From NCBI GenBank assembly GCA_964446585.1, contig CAYUPI010000008.1, positions 1 through 64,000 of the forward strand: 64,000 bases of DNA, given 5' to 3'. This DNA comes from CAYUPI01 sp964446585 (lineage in GTDB: Bacteria; Verrucomicrobiota; Verrucomicrobiia; Limisphaerales; UBA8199). Positions 43,661 through 52,585 of the stretch are shown here, in pieces. The notes below the pieces were generated by a model. It was not told the DNA's origin. It ran no database searches and saw nothing but the letters and a program-made list of their open reading frames with translations. The position numbers and the translations under genes are program-made. Position 1 is the first letter of the stretch. Every line of letters starts with the position of its first letter.

Positions 43661-43703
43661 ATTCGTCATTGAACGATCTGCCCAAAACTGCGTCCAATGA
43701 CTC

Positions 43704-44417
43704 ATGAATGCTGCCAGATTTCGTGCGACTGCCCGCCGTTGGTGGGTGAAGGAAATCCGCCCACTGCTGATCATGGCGGCAGTGTTGTTCGCTATCCGCT
43801 CGTCGCTCGCGGACTGGAATGACGTGCCCAGCGGATCCATGAGACCAACTATTATGGAAGGCGATCGTGTGTTCGTGAACAAGCTGGCCTACGATCTCAA
43901 GGTCCCCTTCACTACCCGGCATATTGCCGAATGGAGCAATCCGCGGCGAGGCGACATCGTAGTCTTTTATTCGCCGCATGATGGCAAGCGCCTGGTGAAG
44001 CGAGTGGTTGGTTTGCCGGGCGACACCCTCGAGCTGCGGAATGACGCCCTTATCCTCAATGGCCAGCCAGTCGATTACCGCCCGATAGCGGAAGAGTTGC
44101 TGCGCGATGTGTCGCCAGCCGAGCGCGCCGGCCGCATCTTTGCCGCCGAACGACTCCCCGGCCAGACCCATGCTGTCGCCGCCTGGCCGGCGATGCGGGC
44201 GATGCGTGATTTCGGGCCCTTCCCGGTCCCCGAAGGGCAATATTTCATGATGGGAGACAATCGCGACGACAGCTTCGATTCCCGGTACTACGGCCCCGTC
44301 GAGCGCAAACGCATCGTCGGCCGCGCTACCGCGGTCGTCTTATCCTTCGATCACAAGCGGTACTGGCTTCCTCGCTGGCATCGCTCGTTCAGCTCACTGA
44401 GCGCTTCAGCATCCTGA
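43704..44417 (+). CDS. lepB: Signal peptidase I
   Basis: Cuts signal peptides from exported proteins at the periplasmic side of the inner membrane. The 237-residue protein has one N-terminal TM helix (EIRPLLIMAAVLFAIRSSL, 17-35), the catalytic Ser45 in VPSGSMRPT, and the general-base Lys99 in RLVKRVVGLPGD. The box E segment MMGDNRDDSFDSRYYG is complete. A 40-residue insertion between the box D and box E regions (about 125-165) extends the usual core. The many secreted proteins in this window are possible clients. Confidence 0.93.
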   Translation: MNAARFRATARRWWVKEIRPLLIMAAVLFAIRSSLADWNDVPSGSMRPTIMEGDRVFVNKLAYDLKVPFTTRHIAEWSNPRRGDIVVFYSPHDGKRLVKRVVGLPGDTLELRNDALILNGQPVDYRPIAEELLRDVSPAERAGRIFAAERLPGQTHAVAAWPAMRAMRDFGPFPVPEGQYFMMGDNRDDSFDSRYYGPVERKRIVGRATAVVLSFDHKRYWLPRWHRSFSSLSASAS

Positions 44418-44428
44418 GGTTGCGGTTT

Positions 44429-44498
44429 GTAGCCGCCGACGTCAGTCGGCGCATTCTGGTCGATGAGCAAGTTAGCGCCGACTGACGTCGGCGGCTAC
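44429..44498. repeat. Perfect 24-bp inverted repeat, REPIN-like
   Basis: The arm at 44429-44452 (GTAGCCGCCGACGTCAGTCG...) is the exact complement of 44475-44498, with 22 bases between. It lies between the convergent lepB and papain-like genes, and the same arm family occurs at 26451-26530. It may double as a bidirectional terminator. Confidence 0.85.
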
Positions 44499-44517
44499 GA
44501 CTAATGAAATGCACAAG

Positions 44518-45231
44518 CTAACGGGACATTCGTTTCAACCGACCCCTCAATCGCGCCTTGAATTCCCGGACTTTGCTTTTGGCGCGCTCGCGCTCGAGCC
44601 AATACGTCACATGCGGCAAGGCCGTCCGGGCGATGTCTTCCGGCGTCGTGTTCTTGACGTCCACACCCGGTGTCAGGTCCAGGCCGGCCCGGCCGAACAA
44701 GTGCCGCACGAAAGCCGAGCAGTAGAGCGAGCGCTCGCGTGCCAACAAATTGTCTCGGCCACGAAGCTCAGGCTTCCGGAGCGCCAGGAACGTGCCCAAT
44801 AGCTCCCGCAAAGAATAGCGTGCGCGGTTGGCAACCAGCTCGAGGCCTTCGCTCAACAGGAGGTCCACCTGCGATTGCGTGAGCCCGAAATCCAGCACTG
44901 CCAATATCGTGTAGAGATCCTCATCGAAATACTTGCTGATGCGGTTTTCCTGCACACCTAATTGAATGTGTTTGCGATGAACTTGCAGGTCGGATTCGAT
45001 GATCCATTGATGGCCGTCGGCGCGCCGGCCCTGAAACAGAAAGGCGTGTGACCAGGCGCTCCAGTTTTCCTCGCTGTCCAAATGGCGTTCGGCGCGGCAA
45101 ATCGCCCGGTCGATCAGCGTCACGCCGCCCGACAGCCCGATGCAGCCGGCCCGGGCATAGCGTTCCAGGAATTCGCGGTTGGACCAACCGTTGAGGCGGA
45201 CGATTTGGTTGGGCGGCGGGCCGGTGTGCAT
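44518..45231 (-). CDS. Permuted papain-fold (YiiX/NlpC-P60-like) protein
   Basis: A 237-residue protein, probably cytoplasmic as no signal peptide is seen. The order of putative catalytic residues is permuted compared with papain: His first in WSHAFLF (about 62-66) and Cys late in SLYCSAFVRHLF (about 169-180). This matches the YiiX/YebB and other permuted NlpC/P60 hydrolases. SEENWSAW and LTPGVDVKNTTPEDIA (near 190) also fit: in the family this last part lies beside the active site. Possible substrates are peptides, amides or lipid amides. The basic C-terminus (KARLRGRLKRMSR) may bind membrane or nucleic acid. The family call rests on motif order only. Confidence 0.65.
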   Translation of the reverse strand: MHTGPPPNQIVRLNGWSNREFLERYARAGCIGLSGGVTLIDRAICRAERHLDSEENWSAWSHAFLFQGRRADGHQWIIESDLQVHRKHIQLGVQENRISKYFDEDLYTILAVLDFGLTQSQVDLLLSEGLELVANRARYSLRELLGTFLALRKPELRGRDNLLARERSLYCSAFVRHLFGRAGLDLTPGVDVKNTTPEDIARTALPHVTYWLERERAKSKVREFKARLRGRLKRMSR

Positions 45232-45306
45232 AAAACGGCCCCGGCAAGGTAAGACTTATTGCAGGACATTCAAGCTAAGAGCCAGACCCACTTCGAAGTT
45301 GTTCTT

Positions 45307-45340
45307 GAGCGCGGACGCCTCCTTCCTGGCGTCCGCGCTC
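45307..45340. terminator. Hairpin downstream of secreted-protein gene
   Basis: A 13-bp stem GAGCGCGGACGCC (45307-45319) pairs with 45328-45340 around an 8-base loop. It is downstream of the stop at 45413 on the minus strand and shares the GAGCGCGG core with the hairpin at 16121. Confidence 0.6.
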
Positions 45341-45412
45341 CTTCTTGCTCCCAAACATGCAGCGGCAGGCCTTCGCACTCCCATGCGGCGGGTGGCCGCG
45401 TCGCTCCAGCCC

Positions 45413-46294
45413 TCACTGTGTCACTGTGATATGATACGTGATTGCCTCCGTAAAGGTGTTGCCCTGGTCGTTAATCGGGAAACTCCCGCCGAAGCTCAAG
45501 ACATAATTACCCGGTGCCAAGCTGCCGGCGCCTGAGCCCGGGATATACGACCAATAACCATCAGAGACAGCGGGGGACACGGTGCCGCTCACACCATTGA
45601 TGCCGAAATATTGATAGATGTTGTCCGTTGCCGGCACGCTGTAAGCGAAGGGCGGCGACTGCAATCGCGCTATAGCAACGCCAACAGTGGCTCCGGTGGC
45701 CTTTTTAAATTTGTTATCCATCGGCGTGACGGTTGCGTAGGAAGTTGTAACCGCGTTTATGCTGGCAGCGGCGTTGGCCTGGAGTTCAGGGACCCCGAGA
45801 ACTTGCGGGAACGATTGTGAACCGAAGCAGTTCCCGCCCAAGTGAGGTTTTGCACAAACGTTATCCCATTCAGTGTTAATGAGCGGGAAGAAGAGAGCAG
45901 TGCCTTTCTTCATGGTAATCGCACGAGTAACCTGGCCCAGTACATCTCCATTTTGCAATTGTTGAACCGTAATGGTCCCGATCAGGAAGAACAGGTTGCC
46001 GTCGCCCCCGGGCGAGACAAAATAGGGCTGGCTCGTGGTCGCCTCGGCGCCAGAAGCGTCGAACCAGGGGCTGACCGACACCGGCACACCGAGGATCCAT
46101 TCCCACCACACTGCCGACAACTGTGATTGCGTCAGGCTTTGCCATGGCGTTGTGGTGCTCTGTGCCTGGGCATTTTGGAGCAAAGGCCCAAGAGATATCA
46201 GGCACGCGACGGCCAAGGCAGCCAATGGTGGTACATGAGGGCGGAGGAACTTCTTAATCGAGGCCTTATTGTGGGTTATGTTTCGAGTCTTCAT
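45413..46294 (-). CDS. Secreted protein of unknown function
   Basis: A 293-residue protein with a good AAGGAAAA Shine-Dalgarno about six bases before its ATG. A long basic N-terminus leads into a signal peptide (PPLAALAVACLISLGPLLQNAQAQ, cut near 44). The mature part contains aromatic and Gly-rich strands (WWEWILGVPVSVSPWFD, YFVSPGGDGNLFFLIGT, ALFFPLINTEWDNVCAKP), two or more Cys, and a C-terminal beta-rich part ending AITYHITVTQ. I do not recognise a named family, although the shape suggests an exported beta-sandwich protein. It lies downstream of the kinase-TPR gene in the same orientation, 367 bases apart. Confidence 0.8.
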   Translation of the reverse strand: MKTRNITHNKASIKKFLRPHVPPLAALAVACLISLGPLLQNAQAQSTTTPWQSLTQSQLSAVWWEWILGVPVSVSPWFDASGAEATTSQPYFVSPGGDGNLFFLIGTITVQQLQNGDVLGQVTRAITMKKGTALFFPLINTEWDNVCAKPHLGGNCFGSQSFPQVLGVPELQANAAASINAVTTSYATVTPMDNKFKKATGATVGVAIARLQSPPFAYSVPATDNIYQYFGINGVSGTVSPAVSDGYWSYIPGSGAGSLAPGNYVLSFGGSFPINDQGNTFTEAITYHITVTQ

Positions 46295-46661
46295 TGGTTT
46301 TCCTTTCTTGTTTTAGGCGGTATCCCGCGCGGTTTATGTTTGTAGTCGCTCCAACTGGATTTTCCAGTAAGGCGTTCAGTTGGAGCGGAAGCAATCGGGG
46401 CTGAGCACTGAACCTGGCTTAGGTTTAGTTCCTAGGTTTCCATAAGTGTCTGTCCCAATGTTTATTGTTCTTCCTGCGTGTATTCAGGCGCATGGCCTGA
46501 GGTCCTGTGTGGTTATTTGTTTTTGTTTTTTGCCACTTCACGGAGTCCTTTCGGTCCTCCAGGAAAGCACAGCAGCGAATTGCCATTTCATAAGTGCTTC
46601 TATCTACACATGCGGAATTCGAGGGCGAAAAGGACCAACAATTATGTGAATAGCTGAAGAC
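46295..46661. other. Intergenic leader with a repeated 30-base motif
   Basis: No gene is seen. A 30-base segment at 46608-46637 (ACATGCGGAATTCGAGGGCG...) recurs with three mismatches at 52246-52275, each time downstream of a kinase-TPR gene. The Shine-Dalgarno for the gene at 46294 lies at the other end of this stretch. Confidence 0.5.
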
Positions 46662-49541
46662 TCAAGGAGTCCTGTCTCGCGATAAACTGCTCGTCCAGCG
46701 CCTCCACTCCTCGAGCAATTCGTTCCGTCCGGATGCCTGGGAATACTTGTTGACCGAGTCCTGGAGGAGCTGCCGCATTCGCGGCGTCATATGAGCAGGG
46801 GTGCGAGCGTAGCAGGTCCGCAGCTCGTGAAAGGCAGCGGTTAATTGAGGTCCCGCCTCGGTCAGTGTGCCCTGCCCGACCATCGCAGCGGCGAGCAGTC
46901 CCGAAGCCTCAGCCTTCCACCAGGGGCGGGGTGGACTTTTTCCCACCAATTTTAGGTACTCCTGTGCGAGCGTCGCCGCGTCGGCGTAGCGCTTCTGCTC
47001 AAGCCGAAGCTCCGCGAGATTGGCCAAAGTCAGGGAAGCCAACGCACCGTTCACAAGATTGGCCGCGCGCCAGCGCTTTTCCGCCTCACCTAGCAAGTTC
47101 TCTGCTGCATCTAGTTGCCCATATCGCATCTGCGCCCGGGCAAGATAATTCATCGCGCGCAACGTCTGTGCATCGTCGGGCCCGATAGTCGTAAGGCGTT
47201 GTTGAAACGTTTGTTTAAGCAAGAGCAATGCCTGGTTTGTACGGCCCAGGTCCTCAGCGGCCAGTCCAAGGTTGTTTAGAAAAGTAATCGTGTAGGGATC
47301 GTTTGTGGGCAAGAACGTCTGCCCGAGAGCAGCGGCGTTTTCGAGCAACTCGTAGGCCTGCTGGAAGCGGCCCAACTCTCTCCAGGCCAGGGCCAGGTTG
47401 TTCATCGAGCCCAGGGTAAACTTATGTCTTGGGCTCAGTACCTCCTGGCGGTTAGTCAACACTTCCTGGTGCAGGGAAGCTCCCCTCGCGAAATTGCCGA
47501 CCCCGCGGTACTGATCAGCCAGGTTGTTCATCATTGTGAGTGTATCCGGATCCCGAGTTCTGCCGTGCTTCCGAGACAGTTCGAGCACTTGCTCCATTAG
47601 CGGAAGAGCCTCTTGGTCGCGTCCTACTGCGCTGTAGATGTAAGCCAGATTGTGTAGGGAGATCATCGTGTCAGGATTCTCAGGTCCCAAATACTGACGA
47701 CGAAGGCGCAAAGTCTTCTCGAGCAGTGCGATGCTGTCGCTGACCCGGTCGGCCTCAGCATAGTCATGACCCAAATCATTCATCACCGAAAAGGTGTTAC
47801 TATGGATCGGTCCCCAAACATGGAGGGCCGACTTCAAAGCCTGCTCGAATAACGGAATAGCCTCTGACGGCTTACCTGCAAGCCGCAGGTCCTGACCCAG
47901 CCAGTCCTGGGCAGCTATGGTGTCTGGATTATTCATGCCGAGTTGCTTCTGGCGCAGTTCCAGCGCCCGCCGATGTTGTGTCTCGGCCCGCTGCGCATCG
48001 CCCAAGTGGTGGTACGTCGTACCGAGCACTTCGCGGATGGAAGCCTCAACCAGCGGCTCGTTCGCGAACGCGTCGGCAATCGACGGTTCCGCGGTGTCCA
48101 ACGCCGCGCGAAGCGTGACATCGCGCGCTAAACCACCTTCCTGTCCCTTGGGCCGTGGGGCTGCCAGCACTCGCTCCTGAAAGAAGTTGAGTACGGACTG
48201 AGCCTGTCTGCGCTCCCGATTGGCCCAGAAAGCCAGGGTCGCGCTTACTATGGCAGCGCTGGCAAGCAGCAGAACGAACCCTGCTGTCACCCCGACACCA
48301 GTTCGATGCCGCGCCACAAATTTTTGACAGCGATACACATTGCTGGGTGGGCGGGCGACTACGGGTTCATTTTTCAAATAGCGCTCGATCTCTCTGGCCA
48401 GGCCATTGGCGGTTTCGTATCGGCGGGCGCGGTCTTTCTCCAGGCTCTTCATCACAATCCAATCCAAATCGCCGCGCAGCAGATGAATCAACTTGGGCGC
48501 TTCTGTCCGGCGCCGCTGGGCGGTACTGGTCAGGTCTGCTTGTTGCAGGGCCTTGAGACGCGTGGAGGGCCGGAGCGGATCCCGCTCCCGGATCGAGCGG
48601 CACATTTGCTCGAAGCCCGCCTGGAGGAGCTCCTGCGTATCGAGCGGAGTTCGACCAGTCAGCAGCTCGTAAAGGAGAACGCCCAATGAATAAATATCGC
48701 TCCGCGTATCAATATCCAGGCCACTCATTTCCGCCTGCTCTGGGCTGATGTAGGCCGGCGTGCCAATGAACGCACGGAATTGGGTGAAAAGAGTCTTATC
48801 AGTGAGACGTCCCTGGGTGGCCTTGGCGATGCCAAAATCGATCACTTTTGGCACCGGCCGTCCATCGTGCAGCGTGACCAGGATATTCGAAGGTTTGAGG
48901 TCGCGATGGATGATGCCTTTCTGATGAGCATGCTGAACGGCCTGGCAAACCGTCGCGAACAACTCCAGCCTCTCAGCGACCGGCATTTGGTGCTGGTCGC
49001 AGTAGTCGGTGATTTTGACACCTCGCACCAACTCCATCACGAAGTACGGCCGACCGTTTTCAGTTGCGCCGCCGTCGAATACCTGGGCGATATTCGGATG
49101 GTTCATCATGGCCAGCGCCTGCCGCTCAGCCTCAAACCGCGCGACGACCTGGCCGGTGTCCATGCCGAGCTTAATTAGCTTGAGGGCGACGCGCCGCTGT
49201 ACCGGCTCATCCTGCTCGGCCATCCACACCTCGCCAAACCCGCCCTCACCAATCTTCTCAAGCAGCTTGTAGCGCCCAATGCGATCGCCGGTTTTGTCGA
49301 GAACGTGCGCGTCCTTTGTGGTGATGTCCTCCGGCGACACCCTGGCAGTGGGGCCCCCGGCGGCATTTGATTCGAGGAAGGTGCCGGCGCCATCATGCGC
49401 GATGAGCAGGGCGTCGATTCGCTGGCGCAAAGCTACCTCGAGGCCGCAGGCCTGCTGCAGATAGGCCTCCCGCTCCGGCCCCGCGCGCAATTCCAGGGCC
49501 CCTGCAAAGATTTCAATCTGACGCCGAATCAGATCGGCCAT
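46662..49541 (-). CDS. Ser/Thr protein kinase with TPR repeats
   Basis: A 959-residue protein from ATG 49541 (MADLIRRQIEIFAGAL); the frame is open to 49619 but the paralogue at 53710 supports this start. Residues 1-85 are a helical N-terminal region typical of kinases paired with ECF sigma factors. The Hanks-type kinase follows: GEGGFGEV (99-106), K121, HRDLKPSN (212-219), DFG (235-237), and GTPAYISPEQAE. A juxtamembrane part and one TM helix (about 440-460, TAGFVLLLASAAIVSATLAFW) precede at least nine TPR-like repeats (about 510-930). The kinase is probably membrane-bound with the TPRs outside, sensing proteins or complexes. Confidence 0.92.
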   Translation of the reverse strand: MADLIRRQIEIFAGALELRAGPEREAYLQQACGLEVALRQRIDALLIAHDGAGTFLESNAAGGPTARVSPEDITTKDAHVLDKTGDRIGRYKLLEKIGEGGFGEVWMAEQDEPVQRRVALKLIKLGMDTGQVVARFEAERQALAMMNHPNIAQVFDGGATENGRPYFVMELVRGVKITDYCDQHQMPVAERLELFATVCQAVQHAHQKGIIHRDLKPSNILVTLHDGRPVPKVIDFGIAKATQGRLTDKTLFTQFRAFIGTPAYISPEQAEMSGLDIDTRSDIYSLGVLLYELLTGRTPLDTQELLQAGFEQMCRSIRERDPLRPSTRLKALQQADLTSTAQRRRTEAPKLIHLLRGDLDWIVMKSLEKDRARRYETANGLAREIERYLKNEPVVARPPSNVYRCQKFVARHRTGVGVTAGFVLLLASAAIVSATLAFWANRERRQAQSVLNFFQERVLAAPRPKGQEGGLARDVTLRAALDTAEPSIADAFANEPLVEASIREVLGTTYHHLGDAQRAETQHRRALELRQKQLGMNNPDTIAAQDWLGQDLRLAGKPSEAIPLFEQALKSALHVWGPIHSNTFSVMNDLGHDYAEADRVSDSIALLEKTLRLRRQYLGPENPDTMISLHNLAYIYSAVGRDQEALPLMEQVLELSRKHGRTRDPDTLTMMNNLADQYRGVGNFARGASLHQEVLTNRQEVLSPRHKFTLGSMNNLALAWRELGRFQQAYELLENAAALGQTFLPTNDPYTITFLNNLGLAAEDLGRTNQALLLLKQTFQQRLTTIGPDDAQTLRAMNYLARAQMRYGQLDAAENLLGEAEKRWRAANLVNGALASLTLANLAELRLEQKRYADAATLAQEYLKLVGKSPPRPWWKAEASGLLAAAMVGQGTLTEAGPQLTAAFHELRTCYARTPAHMTPRMRQLLQDSVNKYSQASGRNELLEEWRRWTSSLSRDRTP

Positions 49542-49626
49542 AGGGGCTAGCGATACTTTTAGGCCTGAAGGCTTACTCTGGCAAGCGGAAAATGACGCAG
49601 GAACACGTATGCCTGCCATGGAATCC

Positions 49627-52107
49627 TCAGTTCTTCAGTCGATAGAACTTGGGGCCAGTACTGATCGGAACCAGCACGCGATAGCGGTCGCCGACAAGCT
49701 CTGGTACCGCAGTGCTTGGCGTCCAACTGGACGAACTCAGGCTGTCGGTCTCCTCGAGCACGTAATCGCCGCAGGATGCCGGCCAACTAATCTCAAATAG
49801 CGACCCTTGCCGGACGATATTCAACACGGCACCGACTGAGACGGTAAAGGTGCATCGGTTGGTGTTGCCGCTGGAATCGACTGCGATGCAGGTGACGACT
49901 GTTGTGCCGTTTGAGAAGGCTGATCCGCTCCGTGGCACCGCATCCACCACAACATTTGTGTCGCAATTGTCCGTGGCCGTCACCGTGAAATTGACCTGAG
50001 TGCCGCCGTTGGTCGGGCAAGGAACGAACATGTTTGAGGGGCAACGGATCGCCGGAGGCTCGGTGTCGAGCACGATCACGTTGAAGCTGCACTGGCTGGT
50101 GTTGCCCGCGCAATCCGTTGCGGTGCAGGTGACGAGATTCGTGCCTTTCGCGAAAGTTGAGCCGGAGGCAGGGCTGACTACGAGGTTCGTGACGCCGCAA
50201 TCGTCGCTGGCAGTGACGGTGAAAGTGACAACGGCAGAGCATCGCCCTGAATTGGCGCTCCGTACAATGTCAGGTGGGCATGCAATGGTTGGCGGTCCAG
50301 AGTCAATCAATGTCAGCGCTGCGGGATCGCTGGTTAACGATCCAGCCGCGTTGCTGACGATGACTGAATAGTTCGCTTGGTCCGCGCATTGTACATTGCT
50401 GATTGTTAAAGAGCTTGTAGTCGCGCCAGCAATGATGGATGTCTCCTTGCGCCATTGATAACTCAGCGGCGTATCGCCAGTGGCAGCAACCGTGAATGTA
50501 GCGTTTGTCTGGCACGCGACGGTTAAACTTTGCGGCTGCACAGTGATTGTTGGAGGGGCAACAGTCACGTACGCAATCTCGTTCTGCGCAAATCGGACCG
50601 GATCATTCCAGGAAGGGACCCCTTCAAGGATAAAACTGTTGATGATCGTATGACCCGAGTTGCCAATGATCACAGCAGCTTGGTTCGGGGTCGGGCTACC
50701 GACAAACCCTGCGACCGCCCGGCCGCCCCCTGCCGGCTGCAGTTGTTCACCATTGACAGATTGGTAACCGCTGCGATAAAGCGGAGACGTAAGCCCCTCA
50801 AAAAAGCTCGACCCGCCCCAATCGTAAACAGGAGGCACATCACCCACGCCCTGTACAGCCACGACAGCATCGAACGCGGCGGCCAGGGAGTCCGGCAGAT
50901 CTCCGTATCCCGGCACGTACTGCAGGATCGCCCGTCCCCCAGCTTTCGCAAACTGACCCACGCGGTCAAAATTGCGGCCGCCGTATAAAGAATCTATGAT
51001 TACCAACGTCCGGCCAGGATTTGCATCGGCAAGGGCTCCGTCAGAGTACGTTCGGAAGGTACGGCCTAGATTCGCCAGCGCGGTCACATATGGCGATGAG
51101 GCGTCTGTGTAAAGCACGTTCGTAACCGACTCCAGGGGAAAGAGCGTCAACGCAGCATTCGCGCTAGTGATCGTTCCGAGAGAATTGCTCACGCTTACCT
51201 TATAGTTTCCAGCGGTGGAAATCTGAGCATTCGTGATCGTCAGCCTGGAACCAGTGGCACCGAAAATTGCGTTTGTATCGTTAAAAAACCACTGGTAATA
51301 GGGGGGCTCCATCTGCTGGCCGCCTACGTCCACGGTGAAACACGGGTTCCCCCCTAACACAGCTTTTTGGCTCTGCGGTTGAGAAATGAAATAGAGGCCT
51401 CTAGCGTCCAAAAAGTCGATCTCGTTAAGGGCGACCCGGACGCCATCGCCTCTGTTCCTGGTTAGTTCCAATGCTATGCCGTTGAGAATCGTACGACCGC
51501 TGTTGCCGATGATGATGCAGGCCTGGTTTGTGGCAGAGCTGCTGACATAACCGGCTACAGCTTGGCCTGAAAGTGAAGGGTTCAGTTTCTGGCCATTTAT
51601 GTTGAATGAGCCGTCAAACGCAATGGGACTACTCACCGAATTGAAGAAGGGCGTCCCGCCCCAATTGTAGAGTGGCGGGATGCCATAGCCGATCGTATCG
51701 TACACGGAAGCGTCAAATCTTGAGGCCAAGCCGCTGTCCGCACTTAAGTTCCAATATTGCAGGATCGAACGGCCCCCCGCAGCGACGAAATTGGAGACAG
51801 TGGTGAAATCGTGCGACCAATCAATAGCGTCAATGATGACAAGGGAGCTCCCAACGTTCGCCGCGGCGACCGCCGTAGCAAAAGCGGTATCGTTGCTAAT
51901 CTTTTGGAAACTGCGGCCCGCAGCAACAAGCGCACGTTCATAGGGGCTGGAAATCCCATATGCACTGTCAGCGAAAAGTAAGATATTTCCAAAAGGCTGG
52001 TTGGTCTGAGCGTGCATGATCCGAGCTGAACCGACGAAGCCCACAAAAAGGCCAGCCAATAAGACGTTGGATAAGCAAAGGGTGCTATTCATAAGGTTTG
52101 TTGTCAT
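49627..52107 (-). CDS. Secreted protein with tandem N-domains, Ig-like and HYR domains
   Basis: An 826-residue protein with a signal peptide (residues about 12-34, cut near HAQT). A module about 190 residues long occurs twice (about 40-240 and 330-520). Each copy opens with a strand like NILLFADSAYGISSPY or NVLYTDASSPYVTAL, holds SLVIIDAIDW or TLVIIDSLYGG, then AGGRSILQY or AGGRAILQY and IIIGNSGRTI or VIIGNSGHTI. An Ig-like domain follows each copy. Two HYR domains (about 607-690 and 691-770; PPTIACPPDIV, PPAIRCPSNMF) are next, and a C-terminal domain starting FEISWPASCGDYVLEETDSL is last. No catalytic motif is seen. It lies between an intact and a broken kinase gene. Confidence 0.82.
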   Translation of the reverse strand: MTTNLMNSTLCLSNVLLAGLFVGFVGSARIMHAQTNQPFGNILLFADSAYGISSPYERALVAAGRSFQKISNDTAFATAVAAANVGSSLVIIDAIDWSHDFTTVSNFVAAGGRSILQYWNLSADSGLASRFDASVYDTIGYGIPPLYNWGGTPFFNSVSSPIAFDGSFNINGQKLNPSLSGQAVAGYVSSSATNQACIIIGNSGRTILNGIALELTRNRGDGVRVALNEIDFLDARGLYFISQPQSQKAVLGGNPCFTVDVGGQQMEPPYYQWFFNDTNAIFGATGSRLTITNAQISTAGNYKVSVSNSLGTITSANAALTLFPLESVTNVLYTDASSPYVTALANLGRTFRTYSDGALADANPGRTLVIIDSLYGGRNFDRVGQFAKAGGRAILQYVPGYGDLPDSLAAAFDAVVAVQGVGDVPPVYDWGGSSFFEGLTSPLYRSGYQSVNGEQLQPAGGGRAVAGFVGSPTPNQAAVIIGNSGHTIINSFILEGVPSWNDPVRFAQNEIAYVTVAPPTITVQPQSLTVACQTNATFTVAATGDTPLSYQWRKETSIIAGATTSSLTISNVQCADQANYSVIVSNAAGSLTSDPAALTLIDSGPPTIACPPDIVRSANSGRCSAVVTFTVTASDDCGVTNLVVSPASGSTFAKGTNLVTCTATDCAGNTSQCSFNVIVLDTEPPAIRCPSNMFVPCPTNGGTQVNFTVTATDNCDTNVVVDAVPRSGSAFSNGTTVVTCIAVDSSGNTNRCTFTVSVGAVLNIVRQGSLFEISWPASCGDYVLEETDSLSSSSWTPSTAVPELVGDRYRVLVPISTGPKFYRLKN

Positions 52108-52569
52108 TTAAGTCTTCTCCCGGTTCAGAACGGCCCGTTGTGGCCGTACTTTCTAGCTGTGCGTGCTGAGTTTCCTGGCAAGAAGAAAACGCATCTTGCG
52201 ATTGTTGATTCTGCATTCTTGTTTCTGCGTGTCCCATCAACCAGTACATGCGGAATTCGGGGGAAAAAAGGACCAGGAAAATTAAATCCGAATGGCGAAT
52301 GTCAAATGATGAAGCAATTCCAGGGGGACCGGATCGTAAGCCGCACGGGCAATTTGCAAGCAAAAGCTCGAAGCAGCCTAGTCAGTCAAGCCAGCCAGGC
52401 CGGGCTGCCTTGGCGGCTTTAGTTGGCTTGCGAAACTGACTTCAGCGTTCTCGATAAGGAGAATTCGATTCGAAGTACGGGATGGCAAGGCGGCCGTGAA
52501 TTTCGCAGAAAAAGCTGTCGTGGCATCAGATCGCAAGAATCCGGCAATCCTTGACACTTTGGCGGCTGC
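52108..52569. other. Intergenic region with repeat motif and a TPR scrap
   Basis: Contains the second copy of the 30-base motif (52246-52275) and spacer words such as AAATCCGAATGGCGAATG (52281-52298). Near its right end it holds the plus-strand TPR-like fragment starting at 52475. No intact gene is supported. Confidence 0.45.
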
Positions 52570-52585
52570 CTACGCTGAGGCCAGC
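52475..52585 (+). pseudogene. TPR fragment in opposite orientation
   Basis: Without any start codon, the plus-strand frame from 52475 reads VRDGKAAVNFAEKAVVASDR then KNPAILDTLAAAYAEAS, a very typical TPR (A..FA.KA and LDTLAAAYAEAG pattern). It is cut at both ends and abuts the 3' end of the minus-strand TPR fragment, showing a rearrangement. Confidence 0.6.
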
